A stretch of DNA of 64,000 nt, from positions 7,794,386-7,858,385 of the forward strand of contig NC_135211.1 in NCBI RefSeq assembly GCF_052324685.1, given 5' to 3'. The notes under the pieces are model-generated. The model ran no database searches. It was not told the origin of the DNA and saw nothing but the letters and a program-made list of their open reading frames with translations. Numbering within the stretch: position 1 is the stretch's first letter; each line of letters starts with the position of its first letter. Of this stretch, positions 22,784 through 35,401 are shown one piece after another. Source of the stretch: Brachyhypopomus gauderio (Eukaryota; Chordata; Actinopteri; Gymnotiformes; Hypopomidae). The translations under genes were made by a program, and so were the position numbers.

Positions 22784-22865
22784 GGTAGCGTGGCCGAGTG
22801 GTCTAAGGCGCTGGATTTAAGCTCTGTTCTCTTCGGAGGCGTGGGTTCAAATCCCACCGCTACCA
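22784..22865 (+). tRNA. U30: tRNA-Leu (UAA), anticodon-stem wobble variant
   Basis: The tRNA is identical to U1 (TCTGT 3' anticodon strand, C66). The spacer is also U1-like (GCCAAGTCAC, AACTGGCTG) but has CCATCATCG for CCAACATCG. Confidence 0.9.
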
Positions 22866-23565
22866 AGTGGAGTTTTACAAACACTCACGGTCAGTTGTGC
22901 CCCTGCCAAGTCACTTGTCTATGTGAAAAGAAGAAAACGAGTAGCGAAAAGAAAGAAGAAGCAGCAACTCATCCATCATCGTCATCCTTTCCAAGTCCCT
23001 TTAAATGCCATCTGCAGGGGTTTTAACTGGCTGTTCATATTTTTGTTGCTTAATATTTCATATAGCTAAATGATATGCAAGTCATTAATGACACATAAGC
23101 AGCAGCAATCCACTCAAGATGGGCCTTTTAATTATCCAAGGAGTTCAAGCTGGTATGTCAAAATGGGAACGGTGCTGTGTCCCTCCAAGAAAACGACTTG
23201 ATACAAATATGCTATGTACACTACCAGATTGTCATGTACTCTGAGTCTAAGCTGTGAGAATTCATAGCACACCAATAAACCCATGCTGAAATTGGAACAT
23301 TTGTAATGTGCAGGGTGTTAAAAGGCCGGACGATAAAACGTAAGCGTTCATCTACTTATTCAGAATGGCAGGAGAAGAAAGAAGATCAAGTAGTGACATA
23401 TCCTGCCAGGATGCCTTTTGCAATGTGTTGTATGTGACTGTGTGCTGAGGCGAGGTTGAAGAGGAAGCTGCTTTTATCAGACTGGAAATGATGATTCTTG
23501 CCTCTTCCAATTCAACATAAATTCACCTTCTTTCGTGAAAAAGTCGGCAAAGACTTCTTCATAGA

Positions 23566-23647
23566 GGTAGCGTGGCTGTGTGGTCTAAGGCGCTGCATTT
23601 AAGCTCCATTCTCGTTCGAGGCGTGGGTTCAAATCCCACCGCTACCA
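23566..23647 (+). tRNA. U31: tRNA-Leu (UAA), degenerate (A14U, G30C)
   Basis: Third copy of the U2 and U18 sequence, again directly after a U1-type unit. The spacer has a private CATATAACTAAATG near 23844. Confidence 0.82.
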
Positions 23648-24349
23648 AGTGGAGTTTTACAAACACTCACGGTCAGTTGTGCCCCTGCCAAATCACTTGT
23701 CTATGTGAAAAGAAGAAAACGAGTAGCGAAAAGAAAGAAGAAGCAGCAACTCATCCATCATCAAGTCATCCTTTCCAAGTCCCTTTAAATGCCATCTGCA
23801 GGGGTTTTAACTTGCTGTTCATATTTTTGTTGCTTAATATTTCATATAACTAAATGATATGCAAGTCATTAATGACACATAAGCAGCAGCAATCCACTCA
23901 AGATGGCCCTTTTAATTATCCAAGGAGTTCAAGCTGGTATGTCAAAATGGGAACGGTGCTGTGTCCCTCCAAGAAAACGACTTGATACAAATATGCTATG
24001 TACACTACCAGATTGTCATGTACTCTGAGTCTAAGCTGTGAGAATTCATAGCACACCAATAAACCCATGCTGAAATTGGAACATTTGTAATGTGCAGGGT
24101 GTTAAAAGGCCGGACGATAAAACGTAAGCGTTCATCTACTTATTCAGAATGGCAGGAGAAGAAAGAAGATCAAGTAGTGACATATCCTGCCAGGATGCCT
24201 TTTGCAATGTGTTGTATGTGACTGTGTGCTGAGGCGAGGTTGAAGAGGAAGCTGCTTTTATCAGACTGGAAATGATGATTCTTGCCTCTTCCAATTCAAC
24301 ATAAATTCACCTTCTTTCGTGAAAAAGTCGGCAAAGACTTCTTCATAGA

Positions 24350-24431
24350 GGTAGCGTGGCCGAGTGGTCTAAGGCGCTGGATTTAAGCTCCATTCTCTTC
24401 GGAGGCGTGGGTTCAAATCCCACTGCTACCA
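24350..24431 (+). tRNA. U32: tRNA-Leu (UAA), common form
   Basis: U66 form with symmetric AAGTC/GACTT leader and a spacer ending in CAATGTG. Confidence 0.93.
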
Positions 24432-25131
24432 AGTGGAGTTTTACAAACACTCACGGTCAGTTGTGCCCCTGCCAAATCACTTGTCTATGTGAAAAGAAGA
24501 AAACGAGTAGCGAAAAGAAAGAAGAAGCAGCAACTCATCCATCATCGTCATCCTTTCCAAGTCCCTTTAAATGCCATCTGCAGGGGTTTTAACTTGCTGT
24601 TCATATTTTTGTTGCTTAATATTTCATATAGCTAAATGATATGCAAGTCATTAATGACACATAAGCAGCAGCAATCCACTCAAGATGGGCCTTTTAATTA
24701 TCCAAGGAGTTCAAGCTGGTATGTCAAAATGGGAACGGTGCTGTGTCCCTCCAAGAAAACGACTTGATACAAATATGCTATGTACACTACCAGATTGTCA
24801 TGTACTCTGAGTCTAAGCTGTGAGAATTCATAGCACACCAATAAACCCATGCTGAAATTGGAACATTTGTAATGTGCAGGGTGTTAAAAGGCCGGACGAT
24901 AAAACGTAAGCGTTCATCTACTTATTCAGAATGGCAGGAGAAGAAAGAAGATCAAGTAGTGACATATCCTGCCAGGATGCCTTTTGCAATGTGTTGTATG
25001 TGACTGTGTGCTGAGGCGAGGTTGAAGAGGAAGCTGCTTTTATCAGACTGGAAATGATGATTCTTGCCTCTTCCAATTCAACATAAATTCACCTTCTTTC
25101 GTGAAAAAGTCGGCAAAGACTTCTTCATAGA

Positions 25132-25213
25132 GGTAGCGTGGCCGAGTGGTCTAAGGCGCTGGATTTAAGCTCCATTCTCTTCGGAGGCGTGGGTTCAAAT
25201 CCCACTGCTACAA
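25132..25213 (+). tRNA. U33: tRNA-Leu (UAA), acceptor mismatch (C72A)
   Basis: G1·A72 with U66. The spacer introduces the marker CAGCAACAATCC near 25452, later seen in U38, U41, U54 and U57, together with GCTAAGGCGACG and CTTACCTC. Confidence 0.86.
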
Positions 25214-25913
25214 AGTGGAGTTTTACAAACACTCACGGTCAGTTGTGCCCCTGCCAAATCACTTGTCTATGTGAAAAGAAGAAAACGAGTAGCGAAAAGA
25301 AAGAAGAAGCAGCAACTCATCCATCCTTGTCATCCTTTCCAAGTCCCTTTAAATGCCATCTGCAGGGGTTTTAACTTGCTGTTCATATTTTTGTTGCTTA
25401 ATATTTCATATAGCTAAATGATATGCAAGTCATTAATGACACATAAGCAGCAACAATCCACTCAAGATGGGCCTTTTAATTATCCAAGGAGTTCAAGCTG
25501 GTATGTCAAAATGGGAACGGTGCTGTGTCCCTCCAAGAAAACGACTTGATACAAATATGCTATGTACACTACCAGATTGTCATGTACTCTGAGTCTAAGC
25601 TGTGAGAATTCATAGCACACCAATAAACCCATGCTGAAATTGGAACATTTGTAATGTGCAGGGTGTTAAAAGGCCGGACGATAAAACGTAAGCGTTCATC
25701 TACTTATTCAGAATGGCAGGAGAAGAAAGAAGATCAAGTAGTGACATATCCTGCCAGGATGCCTTTTGCAAAGTGTTGTATGTGACTGTGTGCTAAGGCG
25801 ACGTTGAAGACGAAGCTGCTTTTATCAGACTGGAAATGATGATTCTTACCTCTTCCAATTCAACATAAATTTACCTTCTTTCGTGAAAAAGTCGGCAAAG
25901 ACTTCTTCATAGA

Positions 25914-25995
25914 GGTAGCGTGGCCGAGTGGTCTAAGGCGCTGGATTTAAGCTCCATTCTCTTCGGAGGCGTGGGTTCAAATCCCACCGCTACCA
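25914..25995 (+). tRNA. U34: tRNA-Leu (UAA), fully paired acceptor
   Basis: C66 form. The spacer has GTAGTGAAAAG, TTTATGAC and ACATTAGTAATG. It is the first half of a 1568-bp dimer with U35. Confidence 0.93.
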
Positions 25996-26697
25996 AGTGG
26001 AGTTTTACAAACACTCACGGTCAGTTGTGCCCCTGCCAAATCACTTGTCTATGTGAAAAGAAGAAAACGAGTAGTGAAAAGAAAGAAGAAGCAGCAACTC
26101 ATCCATCATCAAGTCATCCTTTCCAAGTCCCTTTAAATGCCATCTGCAGGGGTTTTAACTTGCTGTTCATATTTTTGTTGCTTAATATTTCATATAGCTA
26201 AATGATATGCAAGTCATTTATGACACATAAGCAGCAGCAATCCACTCAAGATGGGCCTTTTAATTATCCAAGGAGTTCAAGCAGGTATGTCAAAATGGGA
26301 ACGGTGCTGTGTCCCTCCAAGAAAACGACTTGATACAAGTATGCTATGTACACTACCAGATTGTCATGTACTCTGAGTCTAAGCTGTGAGAATTCATAGC
26401 ACACCAATAAACCCATGCTGAAATTGGAACATTAGTAATGTGCAGGGTGTTAAAAGGCCGGACGATAAAACGTAAGCGTTCATCTACTTATTCAGAATGG
26501 CAGGAGAAGAAAGAAGATCAAGTAGTGACATATCCTGCCAGGATGCCTTTTGCAAAGTGTTGTATGTGACTGTGTGCTGAGGCGAGGTTGAAGAGGAAGC
26601 TGCTTTTATCAGACTGGAAATGATGATTCTTGCCTCTTCCAATTCAACATAAATTCACCTTCTTTCTTGAAAAAGTCGGCAAAGACTTCTTCATAGA

Positions 26698-26779
26698 GGT
26701 AGCGTGGCCGAGTGGTCTAAGGCGCTGGATTTAAGCTCCATTCTCTTCGGAGGCGTGGGTTCAAATCCCACCGCTACAA
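26698..26779 (+). tRNA. U35: tRNA-Leu (UAA), acceptor mismatch (C72A)
   Basis: G1·A72 with C66. The leader has TTTCTTGAAAAAG. It is the second half of the dimer, and its spacer has GATGGCCC and the GCTAAGGCGACG end. Confidence 0.86.
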
Positions 26780-27481
26780 AGTGGAGTTTTACAAACACTC
26801 ACGGTCAGTTGTGCCCCTGCCAAATCACTTGTCTATGTGAAAAGAAGAAAACGAGTAGCGAAAAGAAAGAAGAAGCAGCAACTCATCCATCATCAAGTCA
26901 TCCTTTCCAAGTCCCTTTAAATGCCATCTGCAGGGGTTTTAACTTGCTGTTCATATTTTTGTTGCTTAATATTTCATATAGCTAAATGATATGCAAGTCA
27001 TTAATGACACATAAGCAGCAGCAATCCACTCAAGATGGCCCTTTTAATTATCCAAGGAGTTCAAGCTGGTATGTCAAAATGGGAACGGTGCTGTGTCCCT
27101 CCAAGAAAACGACTTGATACAAATATGCTATGTACACTACCAGATTGTCATGTACTCTGAGTCTAAGCTGTGAGAATTCATAGCACACCAATAAACCCAT
27201 GCTGAAATTGGAACATTTGTAATGTGCAGGGTGTTAAAAGGCCGGACGATAAAACGTAAGCGTTCATCTACTTATTCAGAATGGCAGGAGAAGAAAGAAG
27301 ATCAAGTAGTGACATATCCTGCCAGGATGCCTTTTGCAAAGTGTTGTATGTGACTGTGTGCTAAGGCGACGTTGAAGACGAAGCTGCTTTTATCAGACTG
27401 GAAATGATGATTCTTACCTCTTCCAATTCAACATAAATTTACCTTCTTTCGTGAAAAAGTCGGCAAAGACTTCTTCATAGA

Positions 27482-27563
27482 GGTAGCGTGGCCGAGTGGT
27501 CTAAGGCGCTGGATTTAAGCTCCATTCTCTTCGGAGGCGTGGGTTCAAATCCCACCGCTACCA
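27482..27563 (+). tRNA. U36: tRNA-Leu (UAA), fully paired acceptor
   Basis: Repeats U34 1568 bp later, in gene and spacer markers. Confidence 0.93.
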
Positions 27564-28265
27564 AGTGGAGTTTTACAAACACTCACGGTCAGTTGTGCCC
27601 CTGCCAAATCACTTGTCTATGTGAAAAGAAGAAAACGAGTAGTGAAAAGAAAGAAGAAGCAGCAACTCATCCATCATCAAGTCATCCTTTCCAAGTCCCT
27701 TTAAATGCCATCTGCAGGGGTTTTAACTTGCTGTTCATATTTTTGTTGCTTAATATTTCATATAGCTAAATGATATGCAAGTCATTTATGACACATAAGC
27801 AGCAGCAATCCACTCAAGATGGGCCTTTTAATTATCCAAGGAGTTCAAGCAGGTATGTCAAAATGGGAACGGTGCTGTGTCCCTCCAAGAAAACGACTTG
27901 ATACAAGTATGCTATGTACACTACCAGATTGTCATGTACTCTGAGTCTAAGCTGTGAGAATTCATAGCACACCAATAAACCCATGCTGAAATTGGAACAT
28001 TAGTAATGTGCAGGGTGTTAAAAGGCCGGACGATAAAACGTAAGCGTTCATCTACTTATTCAGAATGGCAGGAGAAGAAAGAAGATCAAGTAGTGACATA
28101 TCCTGCCAGGATGCCTTTTGCAAAGTGTTGTATGTGACTGTGTGCTGAGGCGAGGTTGAAGAGGAAGCTGCTTTTATCAGACTGGAAATGATGATTCTTG
28201 CCTCTTCCAATTCAACATAAATTCACCTTCTTTCTTGAAAAAGTCGGCAAAGACTTCTTCATAGA

Positions 28266-28347
28266 GGTAGCGTGGCCGAGTGGTCTAAGGCGCTGGATTT
28301 AAGCTCCATTCTCTTCGGAGGCGTGGGTTCAAATCCCACCGCTACAA
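28266..28347 (+). tRNA. U37: tRNA-Leu (UAA), acceptor mismatch (C72A)
   Basis: Repeats U35 in the gene, but its spacer ends with CAATGTG and GCTGAGGCGAGG instead of GCTAAGGCGACG. The unit is therefore a mosaic. Confidence 0.86.
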
Positions 28348-29049
28348 AGTGGAGTTTTACAAACACTCACGGTCAGTTGTGCCCCTGCCAAATCACTTGT
28401 CTATGTGAAAAGAAGAAAACGAGTAGCGAAAAGAAAGAAGAAGCAGCAACTCATCCATCATCAAGTCATCCTTTCCAAGTCCCTTTAAATGCCATCTGCA
28501 GGGGTTTTAACTTGCTGTTCATATTTTTGTTGCTTAATATTTCATATAGCTAAATGATATGCAAGTCATTAATGACACATAAGCAGCAGCAATCCACTCA
28601 AGATGGCCCTTTTAATTATCCAAGGAGTTCAAGCTGGTATGTCAAAATGGGAACGGTGCTGTGTCCCTCCAAGAAAACGACTTGATACAAATATGCTATG
28701 TACACTACCAGATTGTCATGTACTCTGAGTCTAAGCTGTGAGAATTCATAGCACACCAATAAACCCATGCTGAAATTGGAACATTTGTAATGTGCAGGGT
28801 GTTAAAAGGCCGGACGATAAAACGTAAGCGTTCATCTACTTATTCAGAATGGCAGGAGAAGAAAGAAGATCAAGTAGTGACATATCCTGCCAGGATGCCT
28901 TTTGCAATGTGTTGTATGTGACTGTGTGCTGAGGCGAGGTTGAAGAGGAAGCTGCTTTTATCAGACTGGAAATGATGATTCTTGCCTCTTCCAATTCAAC
29001 ATAAATTCACCTTCTTTCGTGAAAAAGTCGGCAAAGACTTCTTCATAGA

Positions 29050-29131
29050 GGTAGCGTGGCCGAGTGGTCTAAGGCGCTGGATTTAAGCTCCATTCTCTTC
29101 GGAGGCGTGGGTTCAAATCCCACTGCTACAA
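29050..29131 (+). tRNA. U38: tRNA-Leu (UAA), acceptor mismatch (C72A)
   Basis: G1·A72 with U66 and spacer CAGCAACAATCC, as in U33. It interrupts the dimer pattern. Confidence 0.86.
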
Positions 29132-29831
29132 AGTGGAGTTTTACAAACACTCACGGTCAGTTGTGCCCCTGCCAAATCACTTGTCTATGTGAAAAGAAGA
29201 AAACGAGTAGCGAAAAGAAAGAAGAAGCAGCAACTCATCCATCCTTGTCATCCTTTCCAAGTCCCTTTAAATGCCATCTGCAGGGGTTTTAACTTGCTGT
29301 TCATATTTTTGTTGCTTAATATTTCATATAGCTAAATGATATGCAAGTCATTAATGACACATAAGCAGCAACAATCCACTCAAGATGGGCCTTTTAATTA
29401 TCCAAGGAGTTCAAGCTGGTATGTCAAAATGGGAACGGTGCTGTGTCCCTCCAAGAAAACGACTTGATACAAATATGCTATGTACACTACCAGATTGTCA
29501 TGTACTCTGAGTCTAAGCTGTGAGAATTCATAGCACACCAATAAACCCATGCTGAAATTGGAACATTTGTAATGTGCAGGGTGTTAAAAGGCCGGACGAT
29601 AAAACGTAAGCGTTCATCTACTTATTCAGAATGGCAGGAGAAGAAAGAAGATCAAGTAGTGACATATCCTGCCAGGATGCCTTTTGCAAAGTGTTGTATG
29701 TGACTGTGTGCTAAGGCGACGTTGAAGACGAAGCTGCTTTTATCAGACTGGAAATGATGATTCTTACCTCTTCCAATTCAACATAAATTTACCTTCTTTC
29801 GTGAAAAAGTCGGCAAAGACTTCTTCATAGA

Positions 29832-29913
29832 GGTAGCGTGGCCGAGTGGTCTAAGGCGCTGGATTTAAGCTCCATTCTCTTCGGAGGCGTGGGTTCAAAT
29901 CCCACCGCTACCA
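29832..29913 (+). tRNA. U39: tRNA-Leu (UAA), fully paired acceptor
   Basis: C66 form, with the same markers as U34 and U36. It opens a dimer with U40. Confidence 0.93.
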
Positions 29914-30615
29914 AGTGGAGTTTTACAAACACTCACGGTCAGTTGTGCCCCTGCCAAATCACTTGTCTATGTGAAAAGAAGAAAACGAGTAGTGAAAAGA
30001 AAGAAGAAGCAGCAACTCATCCATCATCAAGTCATCCTTTCCAAGTCCCTTTAAATGCCATCTGCAGGGGTTTTAACTTGCTGTTCATATTTTTGTTGCT
30101 TAATATTTCATATAGCTAAATGATATGCAAGTCATTTATGACACATAAGCAGCAGCAATCCACTCAAGATGGGCCTTTTAATTATCCAAGGAGTTCAAGC
30201 AGGTATGTCAAAATGGGAACGGTGCTGTGTCCCTCCAAGAAAACGACTTGATACAAGTATGCTATGTACACTACCAGATTGTCATGTACTCTGAGTCTAA
30301 GCTGTGAGAATTCATAGCACACCAATAAACCCATGCTGAAATTGGAACATTAGTAATGTGCAGGGTGTTAAAAGGCCGGACGATAAAACGTAAGCGTTCA
30401 TCTACTTATTCAGAATGGCAGGAGAAGAAAGAAGATCAAGTAGTGACATATCCTGCCAGGATGCCTTTTGCAAAGTGTTGTATGTGACTGTGTGCTGAGG
30501 CGAGGTTGAAGAGGAAGCTGCTTTTATCAGACTGGAAATGATGATTCTTGCCTCTTCCAATTCAACATAAATTCACCTTCTTTCTTGAAAAAGTCGGCAA
30601 AGACTTCTTCATAGA

Positions 30616-30697
30616 GGTAGCGTGGCCGAGTGGTCTAAGGCGCTGGATTTAAGCTCCATTCTCTTCGGAGGCGTGGGTTCAAATCCCACCGCTACAA
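30616..30697 (+). tRNA. U40: tRNA-Leu (UAA), acceptor mismatch (C72A)
   Basis: G1·A72 with C66. The leader has TTTCTTGAAAAAG and the spacer has GATGGCCC, as in U35. Confidence 0.86.
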
Positions 30698-31399
30698 AGT
30701 GGAGTTTTACAAACACTCACGGTCAGTTGTGCCCCTGCCAAATCACTTGTCTATGTGAAAAGAAGAAAACGAGTAGCGAAAAGAAAGAAGAAGCAGCAAC
30801 TCATCCATCATCAAGTCATCCTTTCCAAGTCCCTTTAAATGCCATCTGCAGGGGTTTTAACTTGCTGTTCATATTTTTGTTGCTTAATATTTCATATAGC
30901 TAAATGATATGCAAGTCATTAATGACACATAAGCAGCAGCAATCCACTCAAGATGGCCCTTTTAATTATCCAAGGAGTTCAAGCTGGTATGTCAAAATGG
31001 GAACGGTGCTGTGTCCCTCCAAGAAAACGACTTGATACAAATATGCTATGTACACTACCAGATTGTCATGTACTCTGAGTCTAAGCTGTGAGAATTCATA
31101 GCACACCAATAAACCCATGCTGAAATTGGAACATTTGTAATGTGCAGGGTGTTAAAAGGCCGGACGATAAAACGTAAGCGTTCATCTACTTATTCAGAAT
31201 GGCAGGAGAAGAAAGAAGATCAAGTAGTGACATATCCTGCCAGGATGCCTTTTGCAAAGTGTTGTATGTGACTGTGTGCTAAGGCGACGTTGAAGACGAA
31301 GCTGCTTTTATCAGACTGGAAATGATGATTCTTACCTCTTCCAATTCAACATAAATTTACCTTCTTTCGTGAAAAAGTCGGCAAAGACTTCTTCATAGA

Positions 31400-31481
31400 G
31401 GTAGCGTGGCCGAGTGGTCTAAGGCGCTGGATTTAAGCTCCATTCTCTTCGGAGGCGTGGGTTCAAATCCCACCGCTACCA
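31400..31481 (+). tRNA. U41: tRNA-Leu (UAA), fully paired acceptor, mosaic unit
   Basis: The gene and first spacer part (C66, GTAGTGAAAAG, 2-bp insertion) match U39. From about 31705 the spacer matches U33 and U38 (TTAATGAC, CAGCAACAATCC, GCTAAGGCGACG). The switch lies between 31601 and 31704. Confidence 0.93.
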
Positions 31482-32183
31482 AGTGGAGTTTTACAAACAC
31501 TCACGGTCAGTTGTGCCCCTGCCAAATCACTTGTCTATGTGAAAAGAAGAAAACGAGTAGTGAAAAGAAAGAAGAAGCAGCAACTCATCCATCATCAAGT
31601 CATCCTTTCCAAGTCCCTTTAAATGCCATCTGCAGGGGTTTTAACTTGCTGTTCATATTTTTGTTGCTTAATATTTCATATAGCTAAATGATATGCAAGT
31701 CATTAATGACACATAAGCAGCAACAATCCACTCAAGATGGGCCTTTTAATTATCCAAGGAGTTCAAGCTGGTATGTCAAAATGGGAACGGTGCTGTGTCC
31801 CTCCAAGAAAACGACTTGATACAAATATGCTATGTACACTACCAGATTGTCATGTACTCTGAGTCTAAGCTGTGAGAATTCATAGCACACCAATAAACCC
31901 ATGCTGAAATTGGAACATTTGTAATGTGCAGGGTGTTAAAAGGCCGGACGATAAAACGTAAGCGTTCATCTACTTATTCAGAATGGCAGGAGAAGAAAGA
32001 AGATCAAGTAGTGACATATCCTGCCAGGATGCCTTTTGCAAAGTGTTGTATGTGACTGTGTGCTAAGGCGACGTTGAAGACGAAGCTGCTTTTATCAGAC
32101 TGGAAATGATGATTCTTACCTCTTCCAATTCAACATAAATTTACCTTCTTTCGTGAAAAAGTCGGCAAAGACTTCTTCATAGA

Positions 32184-32265
32184 GGTAGCGTGGCCGAGTG
32201 GTCTAAGGCGCTGGATTTAAGCTCCATTCTCTTCGGAGGCGTGGGTTCAAATCCCACCGCTACCA
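32184..32265 (+). tRNA. U42: tRNA-Leu (UAA), fully paired acceptor
   Basis: C66 form and first unit of the 7-kb block that is duplicated at 44710. Its counterpart is U58. Confidence 0.93.
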
Positions 32266-32967
32266 AGTGGAGTTTTACAAACACTCACGGTCAGTTGTGC
32301 CCCTGCCAAATCACTTGTCTATGTGAAAAGAAGAAAACGAGTAGTGAAAAGAAAGAAGAAGCAGCAACTCATCCATCATCAAGTCATCCTTTCCAAGTCC
32401 CTTTAAATGCCATCTGCAGGGGTTTTAACTTGCTGTTCATATTTTTGTTGCTTAATATTTCATATAGCTAAATGATATGCAAGTCATTTATGACACATAA
32501 GCAGCAGCAATCCACTCAAGATGGGCCTTTTAATTATCCAAGGAGTTCAAGCAGGTATGTCAAAATGGGAACGGTGCTGTGTCCCTCCAAGAAAACGACT
32601 TGATACAAGTATGCTATGTACACTACCAGATTGTCATGTACTCTGAGTCTAAGCTGTGAGAATTCATAGCACACCAATAAACCCATGCTGAAATTGGAAC
32701 ATTAGTAATGTGCAGGGTGTTAAAAGGCCGGACGATAAAACGTAAGCGTTCATCTACTTATTCAGAATGGCAGGAGAAGAAAGAAGATCAAGTAGTGACA
32801 TATCCTGCCAGGATGCCTTTTGCAAAGTGTTGTATGTGACTGTGTGCTGAGGCGAGGTTGAAGAGGAAGCTGCTTTTATCAGACTGGAAATGATGATTCT
32901 TGCCTCTTCCAATTCAACATAAATTCACCTTCTTTCTTGAAAAAGTCGGCAAAGACTTCTTCATAGA

Positions 32968-33049
32968 GGTAGCGTGGCCGAGTGGTCTAAGGCGCTGGAT
33001 TTAAGCTCCATTCTCTTCGGAGGCGTGGGTTCAAATCCCACCGCTACAA
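32968..33049 (+). tRNA. U43: tRNA-Leu (UAA), acceptor mismatch (C72A)
   Basis: G1·A72 with C66, dimer partner of U42. The counterpart in the duplicated block is U59. Confidence 0.86.
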
Positions 33050-33751
33050 AGTGGAGTTTTACAAACACTCACGGTCAGTTGTGCCCCTGCCAAATCACTT
33101 GTCTATGTGAAAAGAAGAAAACGAGTAGCGAAAAGAAAGAAGAAGCAGCAACTCATCCATCATCAAGTCATCCTTTCCAAGTCCCTTTAAATGCCATCTG
33201 CAGGGGTTTTAACTTGCTGTTCATATTTTTGTTGCTTAATATTTCATATAGCTAAATGATATGCAAGTCATTAATGACACATAAGCAGCAGCAATCCACT
33301 CAAGATGGCCCTTTTAATTATCCAAGGAGTTCAAGCTGGTATGTCAAAATGGGAACGGTGCTGTGTCCCTCCAAGAAAACGACTTGATACAAATATGCTA
33401 TGTACACTACCAGATTGTCATGTACTCTGAGTCTAAGCTGTGAGAATTCATAGCACACCAATAAACCCATGCTGAAATTGGAACATTTGTAATGTGCAGG
33501 GTGTTAAAAGGCCGGACGATAAAACGTAAGCGTTCATCTACTTATTCAGAATGGCAGGAGAAGAAAGAAGATCAAGTAGTGACATATCCTGCCAGGATGC
33601 CTTTTGCAAAGTGTTGTATGTGACTGTGTGCTAAGGCGACGTTGAAGACGAAGCTGCTTTTATCAGACTGGAAATGATGATTCTTACCTCTTCCAATTCA
33701 ACATAAATTTACCTTCTTTCGTGAAAAAGTCGGCAAAGACTTCTTCATAGA

Positions 33752-33833
33752 GGTAGCGTGGCCGAGTGGTCTAAGGCGCTGGATTTAAGCTCCATTCTCT
33801 TCGGAGGCGTGGGTTCAAATCCCACCGCTACCA
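33752..33833 (+). tRNA. U44: tRNA-Leu (UAA), fully paired acceptor
   Basis: C66 form, repeating U42 after 1568 bp. The counterpart is U60. Confidence 0.93.
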
Positions 33834-34535
33834 AGTGGAGTTTTACAAACACTCACGGTCAGTTGTGCCCCTGCCAAATCACTTGTCTATGTGAAAAGAA
33901 GAAAACGAGTAGTGAAAAGAAAGAAGAAGCAGCAACTCATCCATCATCAAGTCATCCTTTCCAAGTCCCTTTAAATGCCATCTGCAGGGGTTTTAACTTG
34001 CTGTTCATATTTTTGTTGCTTAATATTTCATATAGCTAAATGATATGCAAGTCATTTATGACACATAAGCAGCAGCAATCCACTCAAGATGGGCCTTTTA
34101 ATTATCCAAGGAGTTCAAGCAGGTATGTCAAAATGGGAACGGTGCTGTGTCCCTCCAAGAAAACGACTTGATACAAGTATGCTATGTACACTACCAGATT
34201 GTCATGTACTCTGAGTCTAAGCTGTGAGAATTCATAGCACACCAATAAACCCATGCTGAAATTGGAACATTAGTAATGTGCAGGGTGTTAAAAGGCCGGA
34301 CGATAAAACGTAAGCGTTCATCTACTTATTCAGAATGGCAGGAGAAGAAAGAAGATCAAGTAGTGACATATCCTGCCAGGATGCCTTTTGCAAAGTGTTG
34401 TATGTGACTGTGTGCTGAGGCGAGGTTGAAGAGGAAGCTGCTTTTATCAGACTGGAAATGATGATTCTTGCCTCTTCCAATTCAACATAAATTCACCTTC
34501 TTTCTTGAAAAAGTCGGCAAAGACTTCTTCATAGA

Positions 34536-34617
34536 GGTAGCGTGGCCGAGTGGTCTAAGGCGCTGGATTTAAGCTCCATTCTCTTCGGAGGCGTGGGTTC
34601 AAATCCCACCGCTACAA
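34536..34617 (+). tRNA. U45: tRNA-Leu (UAA), acceptor mismatch (C72A)
   Basis: G1·A72 with C66. The spacer ends with TTTATGAGAC and GCTGAGGCGAGG, unlike U43. The counterpart is U61. Confidence 0.86.
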
Positions 34618-35319
34618 AGTGGAGTTTTACAAACACTCACGGTCAGTTGTGCCCCTGCCAAATCACTTGTCTATGTGAAAAGAAGAAAACGAGTAGCGAA
34701 AAGAAAGAAGAAGCAGCAACTCATCCATCATCAAGTCATCCTTTCCAAGTCCCTTTAAATGCCATCTGCAGGGGTTTTAACTTGCTGTTCATATTTTTGT
34801 TGCTTAATATTTCATATAGCTAAATGATATGCAAGTCATTAATGACACATAAGCAGCAGCAATCCACTCAAGATGGCCCTTTTAATTATCCAAGGAGTTC
34901 AAGCTGGTATGTCAAAATGGGAACGGTGCTGTGTCCCTCCAAGAAAACGACTTGATACAAATATGCTATGTACACTACCAGATTGTCATGTACTCTGAGT
35001 CTAAGCTGTGAGAATTCATAGCACACCAATAAACCCATGCTGAAATTGGAACATTTGTAATGTGCAGGGTGTTAAAAGGCCGGACGATAAAACGTAAGCG
35101 TTCATCTACTTATTCAGAATGGCAGGAGAAGAAAGAAGATCAAGTAGTGACATATCCTGCCAGGATGCCTTTTGCAAAGTGTTGTATGTGACTGTGTGCT
35201 GAGGCGAGGTTGAAGAGGAAGCTGCTTTTATGAGACTGGAAATGATGATTCTTGCCTCTTCCAATTCAACATAAATTCACCTTCTTTCGTGAAAAAGTTG
35301 GCAAAGTCTTCTTCATAGA

Positions 35320-35401
35320 GGTAGCGTGGCCGAGTGGTCTAAGGCGCTGGATTTAAGCTCCATTCTCTTTGTAGGCGTGGGTTCAAATCCCACTGCTACC
35401 A
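35320..35401 (+). tRNA. U46: tRNA-Leu (UAA), broken variable stem
   Basis: The variable arm is CTC-TTTG-TAG, so one of its three pairs is lost. The long variable arm is a class II identity feature and its length is kept. The leader has AAAGTTGGC. Private spacer changes TTGACTATG and GAAATGAAG (35454–35466) are absent from the counterpart U62, so they post-date the duplication. Confidence 0.85.

Larger units (their letters stand above)
25914..29049 (+). repeat. 1568-bp dimers alternating paired and C72A acceptor (U34–U37)
   Basis: 25914–27481 and 27482–29049. The same dimer recurs at 29832–31399, 32184–33751, 33752–35319, 44710–46277 and 46278–47845. The first half has C66 and GTAGTGAAAAG; the second has A72 and GATGGCCC. 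Confidence 0.88.
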
